The position numbers and the translations under genes were made by a program. A DNA stretch of 64,000 nucleotides from Unio delphinus (taxonomy: Eukaryota; Mollusca; Bivalvia; Unionida; Unionidae). Below are positions 24,255 to 36,270 of the stretch, in pieces (position 1 is the stretch's first letter; every line of letters starts with the position of its first letter). The stretch lies in NCBI GenBank assembly GCA_029339505.1, contig JAQISU010000108.1, positions 18,160,501-18,224,500 on the forward strand. The letters are read 5' to 3'. The notes under the pieces are model-generated. The model saw only the letters and a list, made by a program, of their open reading frames with translations, was not told the DNA's origin and searched no databases.

Positions 24255-24822
24255 AAAATAATTATGGTGATGATAGGTCTGGGATATTTAATTAGGCTTA
24301 TGGGCAATTAATTATGGTGATGACTGTTGAGAATAGCTGTGGGATATTTAATTAGGTTAATTGGCAAAAAATTATGGTTATGATAGCTGTGGGATATTTA
24401 ATTAGGTTAATTGGCAAAAAAATTATGGTTATGATTGCTGTGGGATATTTAATTAGGTTAATTGGCAAAAAATTATGGTTATGATAGCTGTGGGATATTT
24501 AATTAGGTTAATTGGCAAAAAAATTATGGTTATGATAGCTGTGGGATATTTAATTAGGTTAATTGGCAAAAAAATTATGGTTATGATTGCTGTGGGATAT
24601 TTAATTAGGTTAATTGGGAAAAAATTATGGTTATGATAGCTGTGGGATATTTAATTAGGTTAATTGGCAAAAAAATATGGTTATGATAGCTGTGGGATAT
24701 TTAATTAGGCTAATTGGCAAAAAAATTATGGTTATGATAGCTGTGGGATATTTAATTAGGTTTATTACCAAAAAATTATGGTTATGATAGCTGTGGGATA
24801 TTTAATTAGGCTAATTGGAAAA
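24255..24822. repeat. 51-bp minisatellite, about 11 copies
   Basis: AATTATGGTTATGATAGCTG plus TGGGATATTTAATTAGGTTA plus ATTGGCAAAAA. The length of the closing A run varies (4-6), which shifts the period between 50 and 52. Confidence 0.95.
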
Positions 24823-24984
24823 TAAAAGAGACATGTGATGTGGAACATTACAGTATGTTGCCTTAAACAATAATGTTTATGCCATCTTTATTAAAGATTA
24901 TTGGCAAGTAATCGGTGGTAAGGTTTTCATGAAGTCAAATTCTGCTTCATATAGAAAATGCAAAACAATATTATTTTGATGCTT

Positions 24985-25890
24985 TGAATAGCGTACAAAT
25001 ATGATAATTTGGTAGTTGCAACAGTGTACAAATGTGATTTTGGTACTGAAATAGTGTACAAATGTGATTATTGTGGTACTTGGAATAGTGTACAAATGTG
25101 ATTATTTTGGCACTTGGAATAGTGTATTAATGTGATTATTTTTTGTAGTTGGAACATTGTAGAAATGTGATGTTTTTGGTTGTTGGAGTTGTATACAAAT
25201 GTTTCGATTTGGCATTTTGAATAATGTTCAAATGTGATTTTTTTGACACTTGGAATAGGGTACAAATGTAATTTTTGGTAATTGGAATAGTGTACAAATG
25301 TGATTCATTTTGGTGCTGGAATAGTGTACAAATGTGATATATTTTGGTACTGAAATAATGTACAAATGTGATTATTTTGACACTTGGAATAGTGTACAAG
25401 TGTGATTAATTTGGTAGTTTCAATAATGTACAAATTTGATTTATTTTGGTATTGGAATAGTGTAAAAAATGTGATTACTTTGCTACTTGGAATAATGTAC
25501 AAATGTGATAATTTGGTACTTGGAATAGTGTAAAAATGTGATAATTTGGTACTTGGAATAGTGTACAAATGTGATAATTTGGTAGTTGGAATAGTGTACA
25601 AATATGATTATTTGGTAGTTGGAACAGTGTACAAATGTGATTACTTGGTAGTTGGAACAGTGTACAAATGTGATAATTTGGTAGTTGGAATAGTGTACAA
25701 ATATGATTATTTGGTAGTTGGAATAGTGTACAAATGTGATAATTTAGTAGTTAGAATAGTGTACAAATATGATTATTTGGTAGTTGGAACAGTGTACAAA
25801 TGTGATTACTTTGATAGTTGACATAGTGTACTAGTGTGATGTACCTTTTAAAGTCAAACAATTAATTTGTTTGCTGGAATAGTGCACAAT
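24985..25890. repeat. 33-bp minisatellite (33-39 bp on the left), about 25 copies
   Basis: GTGTACAAATGTGATAATTT plus GGTAGTTGGAATA. From 25546 to 25800 the period is exactly 33 bp; to the left the units are longer and more diverged (TTTTGGTACTTGGAATA). The 33-bp part alternates between TGTGATAATTT and TATGATTATTT units. Confidence 0.94.
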
Positions 25891-26029
25891 GTGACTCATT
25901 GTTTAATGTAAAATGTTGAAATGCAGCAAGAATAAAGAACCTTGTCTGGAAAGCGAACTGGAACTCCTGTGTACAAGTAAATTAAGAATGTAGTCATTTT
26001 ATTTGTGCACATCAGACATGAGGACCAAT

Positions 26030-26860
26030 ATTTTGCTTTAGCTGGGCTAAGCCTGCTTTGATTAGGTTGGTCTGAATCTGCATGAATTTGGTTGGGCTGA
26101 ACCTGCATGGATTTGGTTAGGTTAAGCCTGCTTTAATTTGGTTTGGCTAAGCCTTCTTTCATTTGGTTCACTAAGGTTGTTTTGATTTGGCTAGGCTAAA
26201 CATGCTTTAATTTGGTTGGGTTAAGCCTGCATGGATTTTTTTTGGTTGAACCTGCATGGATTTGGTTGGGCTAACCTGCTTTGATTTGGTCAGGATAAAC
26301 CTGTTTTGATTTAGTTGGGCGAAATCTGCACGAATTTGGTTGGACTAAGCCTGATTTCATTTGATTCACTAAGGAAGCTTTAATTTAGTTGGACTAAGCC
26401 TGCTTTCAATTGGTTGAGTTGACCTTGCTTAATTTTGGTCGGGCTAAGCCTGCATGGATTCTGGTTGGGCTAAACTTTCATGGATTTGGTTGGGTTAAAC
26501 CTGCTTTGATTTTGTTGGGCTAATCCTGCATGATTTGGTTTGGCTAAGTCTGAATTGATTTGGTTGGGATAAGCTTGCATGGATTTCTTTGGGCTAAGCC
26601 TGTATGCATTTGGTTGAGCTAAGCCTGCATTGAAAATTTCACATCTGAAATCAAGCATCACATAAACCTCAAAGGATTTTGTGTTTGAGAGACACAAACC
26701 ATTCCTGGATTTGGTCAGGCCTGGCCTTCTTTAAGGTGTGCCTTAAAGTGTTTTGCATGATGGCTTTGCATAGCTTTTGCTGGGTCAGGCCTGCTTTTAG
26801 GTGTTTTACCTGGTGGCTTTGTCTAGATTTTGTTGAACAATGGGAGCAAAGTGTGTCATC
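26030..26860. repeat. 25-bp degenerate minisatellite
   Basis: TTTGGTTGGGCTAAGCCTGC plus ATGGA or TTTAA, mostly 25 bp apart, strongly diverged. Unusually GC-rich for this window. The right end (26640-26860) is barely recognisable. Confidence 0.85.
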
Positions 26861-27412
26861 TAAGAACGTGAACATGGCCTAGGAATAGAAAAGACTATGC
26901 ATACAGACACAACATGGCAGCCTACAATGCCTAGGGATGGAAACAATTGCCTGCATATGAGTCCAGCATACTACCATTTTTCTACCTTGCCAAGTGATAA
27001 GATATTTTTATGATATCAAATTCATTCAGAAGGATGTCTTAAAGATAAATAAATAGTTTTACAACCTCCTCTTCAATTTAATTGCTTAGCATGTTAATTA
27101 TAACATTACTGTTTAATATCTTTTCTTCAGTATACCTTTCAATGTTAATTTAAAGTATCTGGTCTATTGATATTTATTTATCTTGGATTCTAAAGTAATG
27201 TTTTTTTAATGCTTCAAGTTTTTGTTTTGCATGGGGAAGAGCTCTGCCTAACCTCCAAACCTATGATTCCCAGTCATCCTTATCAAGGATTACTTCCCTT
27301 AATCTGGTATTATTTTGTATGCACTGTACCATGTACAATGTACTATATGGTTTTATAATAAAATTGCTATAATTTATTCAGTTAACATTCTACAGATGAT
27401 ATAAATGTGAAG

Positions 27413-27415
<3 letters not shown>
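26861..27415. other. unique AT-rich sequence, no gene seen
   Basis: No motif recognised. Confidence 0.5.

Positions 27416-27447
<32 letters not shown>
27416..27447. repeat. (CA)n microsatellite
   Basis: About 16 uninterrupted CA units followed by AAAGACACAAAAAACACAC. Confidence 0.95.
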
Positions 27448-27449
<2 letters not shown>

Positions 27450-27629
27450 GACACAAAAAACACACAGATGTTACTACAAGAAAGCAAATTGCTTACATAG
27501 TAATTGAATATAACTTTTTGGGAATGTAATTTTAGATAAAGAGTGTCATGTACAAGAAAGGTATTACTATTCTTAAAATTATGACCATATTATGGCACTT
27601 TAAAAAAAAGGTTCATAATCATATGAACA

Positions 27630-28530
27630 TGCACATGATTTAGAATGATGCCTATGATATAGAATGATGCCTATGATATAGAATCATGCCTATGATATAG
27701 AATGATGCCTATGATATACAATGATGCCTATTATATAGAATCATGCCTATGATATACAATGATGCCTATGATATACAATGATGCCTATGATATAGAATCA
27801 TGCCTATGATATACAATGATGCCTATGATATACAATGATGCCTATGATATAGAATCATGCCTATGATATACAATGATGCCTATGATATAAAATGATGCCT
27901 ATGATATAGAATCATGCCTATGATATACAATGATGCCTATGATATACAATGATGCCTATTATATAGAATCATGCCTATGATATACAATGATGCCTATGAT
28001 ATACAATGATGCCTATGATATAGAATCATGCCTATGATATACAATGATGCCTATGATATACAATGATGCCTATGATATAGAATCATGTCAATGATATAGA
28101 ATCATGTCTATGATATAGAATCATGCCTATGATATACAATGATGCATATGATTTAGAACGATGCCTATGATATAGAATGATGCCTGCGACATACAATGAT
28201 GCCTATGATATAGAATGATGCAAATGAGATACAATGATGCATATGATTTAAAATCATGCCTATGATATAGAATCATGCACATGATTTAGAACAATGCTTA
28301 TGATATAGAATGATGCTTGTGAGATACAATGATGCCTATGATATAGAATGATGCTTGTGAGATACAATGATGCCTATGATATAGAATGATGCTTGTGAGA
28401 TACAATGATGCCTATGATATAGAATGATGCATATGAGATACAATGATGCATATGATTTAGAATCATGCCTATGATTTAAAATGATGCCTATGATATAGAA
28501 TCATGCACATGATTTAGAACGATGCATATG
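27630..28530. repeat. 19-bp satellite with a 57-bp trimeric higher-order repeat
   Basis: AATGATGCCTATGATATAG units, about 47 copies. In the left half, AATCATG marks every third unit at 27682, 27739, 27796, 27853, 27910, 27967, 28024 and 28081, exactly 57 bp apart. The other two units of each trimer end in ATATAC. From about 28090 the order is lost and GATGCTTGTGAGATAC variants appear. Confidence 0.95.
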
Positions 28531-29094
28531 TAAGATCCCTTAAGGCTCCTGAAAAGTTTCAATTATATCAATTCACCATACATAATTATTTGGATTAAAA
28601 AAGTTTTAATGCAGTCAAATATTTTATAAACAATTTCAATTCTTAAAATTGCCTAAAAGTACAAGAAAGTCTGTTAAAAATAAGACAAAATCAGAAGCTG
28701 CAAATATCTTCAATTAAGGTGAATGGACAGCTCAATTCAGTGTTATTCTACAACCTTCCTAATATTATTCTTCCTTAATTAGGCCTTGACTACCCATACC
28801 CCCTGTCAATTAAACCTTTGCTGTCCATACTACCTGTCAGTCTTGTCTGCTAATTGGTATGTGGCCAGTAAATAGCAGTGACAGTAGCAGAAAGTAACAA
28901 ATGCAATTAAGAGTCTGACATTAATAGGAAGTTTTCCTGAAATATAAATTCCTATCTTTCTCTGGTTAAAATATCATTCAGTAAGTATACATTTGTATTT
29001 CCTGAGATAATAACAAATTGTCTATTTATCAAATTTCCAAATCATGTTTTATTTAAATATCAATAATGTGGTCATAAAGTTTACTTATTGTCAT
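28531..29094. other. unique AT-rich sequence, no gene seen
   Basis: No feature recognised. A short TACC(C)TGTCA(A/G)T duplication lies near 28795-28840. Confidence 0.45.
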
Positions 29095-29096
29095 TT

Positions 29097-29172
29097 AGTG
29101 GCTCAGTAGGTTGAGTGTTGGATTCTTAATCCAAGGTTTGTGAGTTCAATACCCATCAATGCTATCCTGGGT
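29097..29172 (+). mobile_element. tRNA-Lys-like pseudogene or SINE head
   Basis: GTGGCTCAGTAGGTTGAGTG resembles a D arm and A box. TTGGA-TTCTTAA-TCCAA makes an anticodon stem-loop with CTT at the anticodon position. GAGTTCAATACC resembles a B box, but its T stem does not pair. No closed acceptor stem, so it is not a functional tRNA. Its 3' side runs into the 29-bp minisatellite, as in a SINE whose body has expanded. Confidence 0.5.
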
Positions 29173-29187
29173 CAGAGGTGTCTTTGA

Positions 29188-29351
29188 AAATGGCTTTTAA
29201 TTCTCATTGTCTTTAAAAATGACTTTTAATTCTCATTATCTTTGAAAATGGCTTTTAATTCCCATTATCTATGAAAATGGCTTTTAATTCTTATTATCTT
29301 TGAAAATGGCTTTTAATTCTCTATGTCTTTGAAAATGGCTTTAAATTCTCA
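29188..29351. repeat. 29-bp minisatellite, about 5-6 copies
   Basis: TCTTTGAAAATGGCTTTTAA plus TTCTCATTA. The last unit is split by the hairpin MITE; its remainder (TCTCATTATCTTTG) follows at 29569. Confidence 0.92.
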
Positions 29352-29568
29352 AGCAGCAGAGGGGCTGAACCTACCAAATTTTCAGCGCGATTTGGACCCT
29401 TCATGATGAAAAAATGTCATAGGACCCCCCATTCATTGAAATAAAGGTTAGAAAAAAAGATTGCAAAAGTATCAGCGATTTCAACGAATGGGGGGTCCAA
29501 TGACATTTTTTCATCATGAAGGGTCCAAATCGCGCTGAAAATTTGGTAGGTTCAGCCCCTCTGCTGCT
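29352..29568. mobile_element. 217-bp hairpin MITE with 5-bp target-site duplication
   Basis: Arms of about 91 bp (29352-29442 and 29478-29568) are inverse complements with only two differences that I can see; the loop is about 35 bp. Termini are AGCAGCAGAGGGGCTG and its complement. TCTCA lies immediately outside both ends (29347-29351 and 29569-29573). Because the site is a 29-bp repeat unit, the empty site (TTCTCATTATCT) is known and confirms the duplication. No coding capacity. The superfamily is uncertain: a 5-bp duplication would fit few classes, and the ends are not Transib-like. Confidence 0.92.
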
Positions 29569-29573
29569 TCTCA

Positions 29574-29894
29574 TTATCTTTGCATCATAAGGTTCATGGT
29601 ATGCTTAAAGTGCAGATACAAAAAGGCAACACATCTTAAAAATTTTTTTAAATGTTAAACTTTCTCCACAGATGTTATCAAATCCATATGTGTCCCAATG
29701 ACTCAACACTATACATGCTCATAACATTTGTCTAGTTTTGCTTTGTATAGAATAGACTTCATATAACTTAATGTTCACTGTTTAAACAATCAACTAAAAA
29801 GAAGGAAAGATGATTACCTTCAGATAAAACAATTAAAGATTTGTTGGTCTCCAGACACATGTCCTTGAAACAAATTTAGTTGTATTTTCCACGC
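29574..29894. other. unique AT-rich sequence, no gene seen
   Basis: No feature recognised. Confidence 0.45.
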
Positions 29895-30645
29895 CAATAA
29901 AGTATTCCATTCTAGACTACTGTCCTACACATACTAATAATGCATTCCATTCTAGAATACTCTCCTACACATACCAATAAAGTATTCCATTCTAGAATAC
30001 TGTCCTACACATACCAATAAAGTATTCCATTCTAGAATACTCTCCTACACATACCAACAAAGTATTCCATTCTAGAATACTGTCCTACACATACTAATAA
30101 TGCATTCCATTCTAGAATACTCTCCTACACATACCAATAAAGTATTCCATTGTAGAATACTCTCCTACACATACCAACAAAGTATTCCATTCTAGAATAC
30201 TGTACTATCCATACCAATAAAGTATTCCATTCTAGAATACTCTCCTACACATACCAACAAAGTATTCCATTCTAGAATACTGTACTATCCATACCAATAA
30301 AGTACTCTTTTCTAGAATACTGTACTATCATGCCAATAAAGTATTACATTCTAGAATACTGTACTATCCATGCCAATAAAGTATTCCATTCTAGAATACT
30401 GTCCTATGCATGCCAATAAAGTATTACATTCTAGAATACTTTCCTATGCATACCAATAAAGTAATCCATTCTAGAATACTGTCCAACACATACCAATAAA
30501 GTATTCCATTCTAGAATACTGTACTATACATACCAATAAAGTATTCCAGTCTAGAATACTGTCCTATGCATGCCAATAAAGTATTACATTCTAGAATACT
30601 GTCCTATGCATGCCAACAAAGTATTCCATTCTAGAATACTGTACT
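29895..30645. repeat. 40-bp minisatellite with a hairpin in every unit, about 19 copies
   Basis: CAATAAAGTATTCCATTCTA plus GAATACTGTCCTACACATAC. Most units contain AGTATTC-N7-GAATACT, a 7-bp stem with a 7-nt loop. Variants at CTCTCC/CTGTCC, ACACATACC/TGCATGCC and AATAAA/AACAAA come in mixed order. Confidence 0.95.
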
Positions 30646-30763
30646 GACCAGACTCTTCACATCATGTTGTATGCATTGTATATATTGTACATAACAGATA
30701 GAAGGCCTCAAGGTAGATTAGTTCTGTAACTGATTGAGTTAACTTCTCTAAATAAAGTCTTTA

Positions 30764-30814
<51 letters not shown>
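30646..30814 (+). mobile_element. probable LINE 3' tail ending in (ATT)n
   Basis: GGCCTCAAGGTAGATTAG, then CTCTAAATAAAGTC and about 16 ATT units at 30766-30814. The layout (short 3' UTR, AATAAA-like motif, ATT tail) resembles CR1/L2-type LINE ends and the copy at 14.7 kb, but there is no coding remnant. Confidence 0.4.
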
Positions 30815-30816
<2 letters not shown>

Positions 30817-31650
30817 TACTTCCCCAGTTCAAAATCTATCCATTCATAAATAACGCAGGGAATTTTTCCTCAGTTCAAAATCTATCCATTAGTAAAGAAT
30901 GCAGGAAATTCTTCCTCAGTGCAAATCTATCCATTCATAAATAACACAGGGAATTCTTCCCCAATTCAAAATCTATACATTCATAAAGAATGCAGGGAAT
31001 TCTTCCCCAATTCAAAATCTAACCATTCGTAAAGAACACTGGGAATTCTACCCCAGTTAAAAATCTATCCATTAGTAAAGAACGCCGAGAATTCTTCCCC
31101 AGTTCAAAATCTATCAATTAGTAAAGAATGCAGGGAATATTAGTAAAAAAATGCAGAGATTTCTTCCCCAGTTCAAAATCTATCCATTAGTAAAGAATGC
31201 AGATAATTCTTCCCCAGTTAAAAATCTATCCATTAGTAAAGAACGCAGAGAATTCTTCCCTAGTTCAAAATCTATCCATTAGTAAAGAATGCAGGGAATT
31301 CTTCCCCAGTTCAAAATCTATCCATTACTAAAGAACGCAGAGAATTCTTCCCTAGTTCAAAATCTATTCATTAGTAAAGAATGCAGGGAATATTAGTAAA
31401 AAATGCAGAGATTTCTTCCCCAGTTCAAAATCTATCCATTAGTAAAGAACACAGAGAATTCTTCCCCAGTTCAAAATCTATCCATTAGTAAAGAACGCAG
31501 AGAATTCTTCCACAGTTCAAAATCTATCCATTAGTAAAGAGCGCAGAGAATTCTTCCCCAGTTCAAAATCTATCCATTGGTAAAGAATGCAGGGAATTCT
31601 TCCCCAGTTCATAATCTATCCATTCGTAAAGAACACAATGAATTCTTCCT
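30815..31650. repeat. 46-bp minisatellite, about 17 copies
   Basis: TTCCCCAGTTCAAAATCTAT plus CCATTAGTAAAGAACGCAG plus AGAATTC; AGTAAAGAAC occurs at 31441 and 31487. A short variant block (GGGAATATTAGTAAAAA) occurs at about 31131 and 31385, so a segment of about 250 bp has been duplicated. Confidence 0.94.
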
Positions 31651-34600
31651 GATTAATGGGCTTATCTATGGAAATAAGGAAAGAAAAAAAATCTTTTATC
31701 TGAAAACACAAAAAGTAATTTCAAGAAAAATAAATAATTATGTCTGCCTGTTTTCAACCCACCATCTGTTGTACAAACAACATGAATTTTCTAAATTTAT
31801 TTATATATAATTAACAATATTGACACATTACTGACTAGCAGGTAAGAAACTGGAGCAGGGACAAAAAAATGACTGACAGAAATGAATGTAGCTAAGAAAC
31901 AAACAAAAGACTGACAGAAATGAACAAAGCAAAGAAACAAACATAAGACTGACAGAAATGAATGTAGCAAAGAAACAAACAAAAGAATGACAGAAATGAA
32001 TGTAGCTAAGAAACAAACAAAAGACTGACAGAAATGAATGTAGCAAAGAAACAAACAAAAGACTGACAGAAATGAACGAAGCTAAGAAACAAACAAAAGA
32101 CTGACAGAAATGAACGAAGCAAAGAAACAAACATAAGAATGACAGAAATGAATGTAGCAAAGAAACAAACAAAAGACTGACAGAAATGAACGAAGCAAAG
32201 AAACAAACAAAAGACTGACAAAAATGAATGTAGCAAAGAAACAAACAAAAGACTGACAGAAATGAACGAAGCTAAGAAACAAACAAAAGACTGACAGAAA
32301 TGAAAGAAGCAAAGAAACAAACATAAGAATGACAGAAATGAATGTAGCAAAGAAACAAACAAAAGACTGACAGAAATGAACGAAGCAAAGAAACAAACAT
32401 AAGACTGACAGAAATGAATGTAGCAAAGAAACAAACAAAAGACTGACAGAAATGAATGTAGCAAAGAAACAAACATAAGACTGACAGAAATGAATGTAGC
32501 AAAAAAACAAACATAAGACTGACAGAAATGAATGTAGCAAAGAAACAAGCATAAGACTGACAGAAATGAATGTAGCTAAGAAAAAAACATAAGACTGACA
32601 AAAATGAATGTAGCAAAGAAACAAACATAAGAATGACAGAAATGAATGTAGCTAAGAAACAAACAAAAGACTGACAAAAATGAATGTAGCTAAGAAACAA
32701 ACATAAGACTGACAGAAATGAATGTAGCAAAGAAACAAACAAAAGACTGACAAAAATGAATGTAGCTAAGAAACAAACATAAGAATGACAGAAATGAATG
32801 TAGCAAAGAAACAAACATAAGACTGACAGAAATGAACGAAGCAAAGAAACAAACATAAGACTGACAGAAATGAACGAAGCAAAGAAACAAACAAAAGACT
32901 GACAGAAATGAATGTAGCTAAGAAACAAACATAAGACTGACAGAAATGAATGTAGCAAAGAAACAAACAAAAGACTGACAAAAATGAATGTAGCAAAGAA
33001 ACAAACATAAGACTGACAGAAATGAATGTAGCAAAGAAACAAACAAAAGACTGACAGAAATGAACAAAGCAAAGAAACAAACATAAGACTGACAGAAATG
33101 AATGTAGCAAAGAAACAAACAAAAGACTGACAGAAATGAACAAAGCAAAGAAACAAACATAAGACTGACAGAAATGAATGTAGCAAAGAAACAAACAAAA
33201 GACTGACAGAAATGAACAAAGCAAAGAAACAAACATAAGACTGACAGAAATGAATGTAGCAAAGAAACAAACATAAGACTGACAGAAATGAATGTAGCAA
33301 AGAAACAAACATAAGACTGACAGAAATGAATGTAGCAAAGAAACAAACATAAGACTGACAGAAATGAACGTAGCAAAGAAACAAACATAAGACTGACAGA
33401 AATGAATGTAGCTAAGAAACAAACATAAGAATGACAGAAATGAATGTAGCAAAGAAACAAACATAAGACTGACAGAAATGAACGAAGCAAAGAAACAAAC
33501 ATAAGACTGACAGAAATGAACGAAGCAAAGAAACAAACAAAAGACTGACAGAAATGAATGTAGCTAAGAAACAAACATAAGACTGACAGAAATGAATGTA
33601 GCAAAGAAACAAACAAAAGACTGACAAAAATGAATGTAGCAAAGAAACAAACATAAGACTGACAGAAATGAATGTAGCAAAGAAACAAACATAAGAATGA
33701 CAGAAATGAATGTAGCAAAGAAACAAACATAAGACTGACAGAAATGAATGTAGCAAAGAAACAAACATAAGAATGACAGAAATGAATGTAGCAAAAAAAC
33801 AAACATAAGACTGACAGAAATGAATGTAGCAAAGAAACAAACAAAAGACTGACAGAAATGAACAAAGCAAAGAAACAAACATAAGACTGACAGAAATGAA
33901 TGTAGCAAAGAAACAAACAAAAGACTGACAGAAATGAACAAAGCAAAGAAACAAACATAAGACTGACAGAAATGAATGTAGCAAAGAAACAAACATAAGA
34001 CTGACAGAAATGAACGTAGCAAAGAAACAAACATAAGACTGACAGAAATGAATGTAGCAAAGAAACAAACATAAGACTGACAGAAATGAATGTAGCTAAG
34101 AAACAAACATAAGAATGACAGAAATGAATGTAGCAAAAAAACAAACATAAGAATGACAGAAATGAATGTAGCAAAGAAACAAATATAAGACTGACAGAAA
34201 TGAATGTAGCAAAGAAACAAACATAAGACTGACAGAAATGAACGAAGCAAAGAAACAAACATAAGACTGACAGAAATGAATGTAGCTAAGAAACAAACAA
34301 AAGACTGACAGAAATGAACGAAGCAAAGAAACAAACATAAGACTGACAGAAATGAATGTAGCAAAAAAACAAACATAAGACTGACAGAAATGAATGTAGC
34401 AAAAAAACAAACATAAGACTGACAGAAATGAATGTAGCTAAGAAACAAACAAAAGACTGACAGAAATGAACAAAGCAAAGAAACAAACATAAGACTGACA
34501 GAAATGAATGTAGCAAAGAAACAAACATAAGACTGACAGAAATGAATGTAGCAAAGAAACAAACATAAGACTGACAGAAATGAATGTAGCAAAAAAACAA

Positions 34601-35040
34601 ACATAAGACTGACAGAAATGAATGTAGCAAAGAAACAAACAAAAGACTGACAGAAATGAACAAAGCAAAGAAACAAACAAAAGACTGACAGAAATGAACA
34701 AAGCAAAGAAACAAACAAAAGAATGACAGAAATGAATGTAGCAAAGAAACAAACATAAGACTGACAGAAATGAATGTAGCAAAGAAACAAACAAAAGACT
34801 GACAGAAATGAACGAAGCAAAGAAACAAACATAAGACTGACAGAAATGAATGTAGCTAAGAAACAAACAAAAGACTGACAGAAATGAACAAAGCAAAGAA
34901 ACAAACATAAGACTGACAGAAATGAACGAAGCAAAGAAACAAACATAAGACTGACAGAAATGAATGTAGCTAAGAAACAAACAAAAGACTGACAGAAATG
35001 AACAAAGCAAAGAAACAAACATAAGACTGACAGAAATGAA

Positions 35041-35620
35041 TGTAGCTAAGAAACAAACAAAAGACTGACAGAAATGAACAAAGCAAAGAAACAAACAAAA
35101 GACTGACAGAAATGAATGAAGCAAAGAAACAAACATAAGACTGACAGAAATGAACGAAGCAAAGAAACAAACATAAGACTGACAGAAATGAACGAAGCAA
35201 GGAAACAAACATAAGACTGACAGAAATGAATGTAGCTAAGAAACAAACAAAAGACTGACAGAAATGAACAAAGCAAAGAAACAAACAAAAGACTGACAGA
35301 AATGAATGAAGCAAAGAAACAAACATAAGACTGACAGAAATGAACGAAGCAAAGAAACAAACATAAGACTGACAGAAATGAACGAAGCAAAGAAACAAAC
35401 ATAAGACTGACAGAAATGAATGTAGCTAAGAAACAAACAAAAGACTGACAGAAATGAACAAAGCAAAGAAACAAACATAAGACTGACAGAAATGAATGTA
35501 GCTAAGAAACAAACAAAAGACTGACAGAAATGAACAAAGCAAAGAAACAAACATAAGACTGACAGAAATGAACGAAGCAAAGAAACAAACATAAGACTGA
35601 CAGAAATGAATGTAGCTAAG
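35041..35620. repeat. 190-bp (5-mer) higher-order unit in the 38-bp array
   Basis: The variant TGTAGCTAAG sits at 35041, 35231, 35421 and 35611, each 190 bp apart. A further copy at 35497 marks an inserted dimer. Confidence 0.85.
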
Positions 35621-36270
35621 AAACAAACAAAAGACTGACAGAAATGAACAAAGCAAAGAAACAAACAAAAGACTGACAGAAATGAACGAAGCAAAGAAAC
35701 AAACATAAGACTGACAGAAATGAATGTAGCAAAGAAACAAACATAAGACTGACAGAAATGAATGTAGCAAAGAAACAAACATAAGACTGACAGAAATGAA
35801 TGTAGCAAAAAAACAAACATAAGACTGAAAGAAATGAACGAAGCAAAGAAACAAACATAAGACTGACAGAAATGAATGTAGCTAAGAAACAAACATAAGA
35901 CTGACAGAAATGAACAAAGCAAAGAAACAAACATAAGAATGACAGAAATGAATGTAGCAAAGAAACAAACAAAAGACTGACAGAAATGAACGAAGCAAAG
36001 AAACAAACATAAGACTGACAGAAATGAATGTAGCAAAGAAACAAACATAAGACTGACAGAAATGAATGTAGCAAAAAAAAACATAAGACTGACAGAAATG
36101 AATGTAGCAAAGAAACAAACATAAGACTGACAGAAATGAACGAAGCAAGGAAACAAACATAAGACTGACAGAAATGAATGTAGCTAAGAAACAAACAAAA
36201 GACTGACAGAAATGAACAAAGCAAAGAAACAAACAAAAGACTGACAGAAATGAATGAAGCAAAGAAACAA
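35195..36270. repeat. about 948-bp (25-mer) block spacing in the 38-bp array
   Basis: The rare variant GCAAGGAAAC occurs at about 35197 and 36145, with the same following units. The spacing of 948 equals 25 x 38 minus 2; a unit shortened by 2 bp (GCAAAAAAAAACATAAG) lies between, near 36070. Confidence 0.78.

Noticed and set aside
27416..27447. Telomeric or rDNA-type repeat
   Set aside because: Plain (CA)n; I saw no TTAGGG arrays or rRNA sequence anywhere in the window.
29097..29172. Functional tRNA-Lys gene
   Set aside because: The anticodon arm is good, but the T stem and acceptor stem do not pair.
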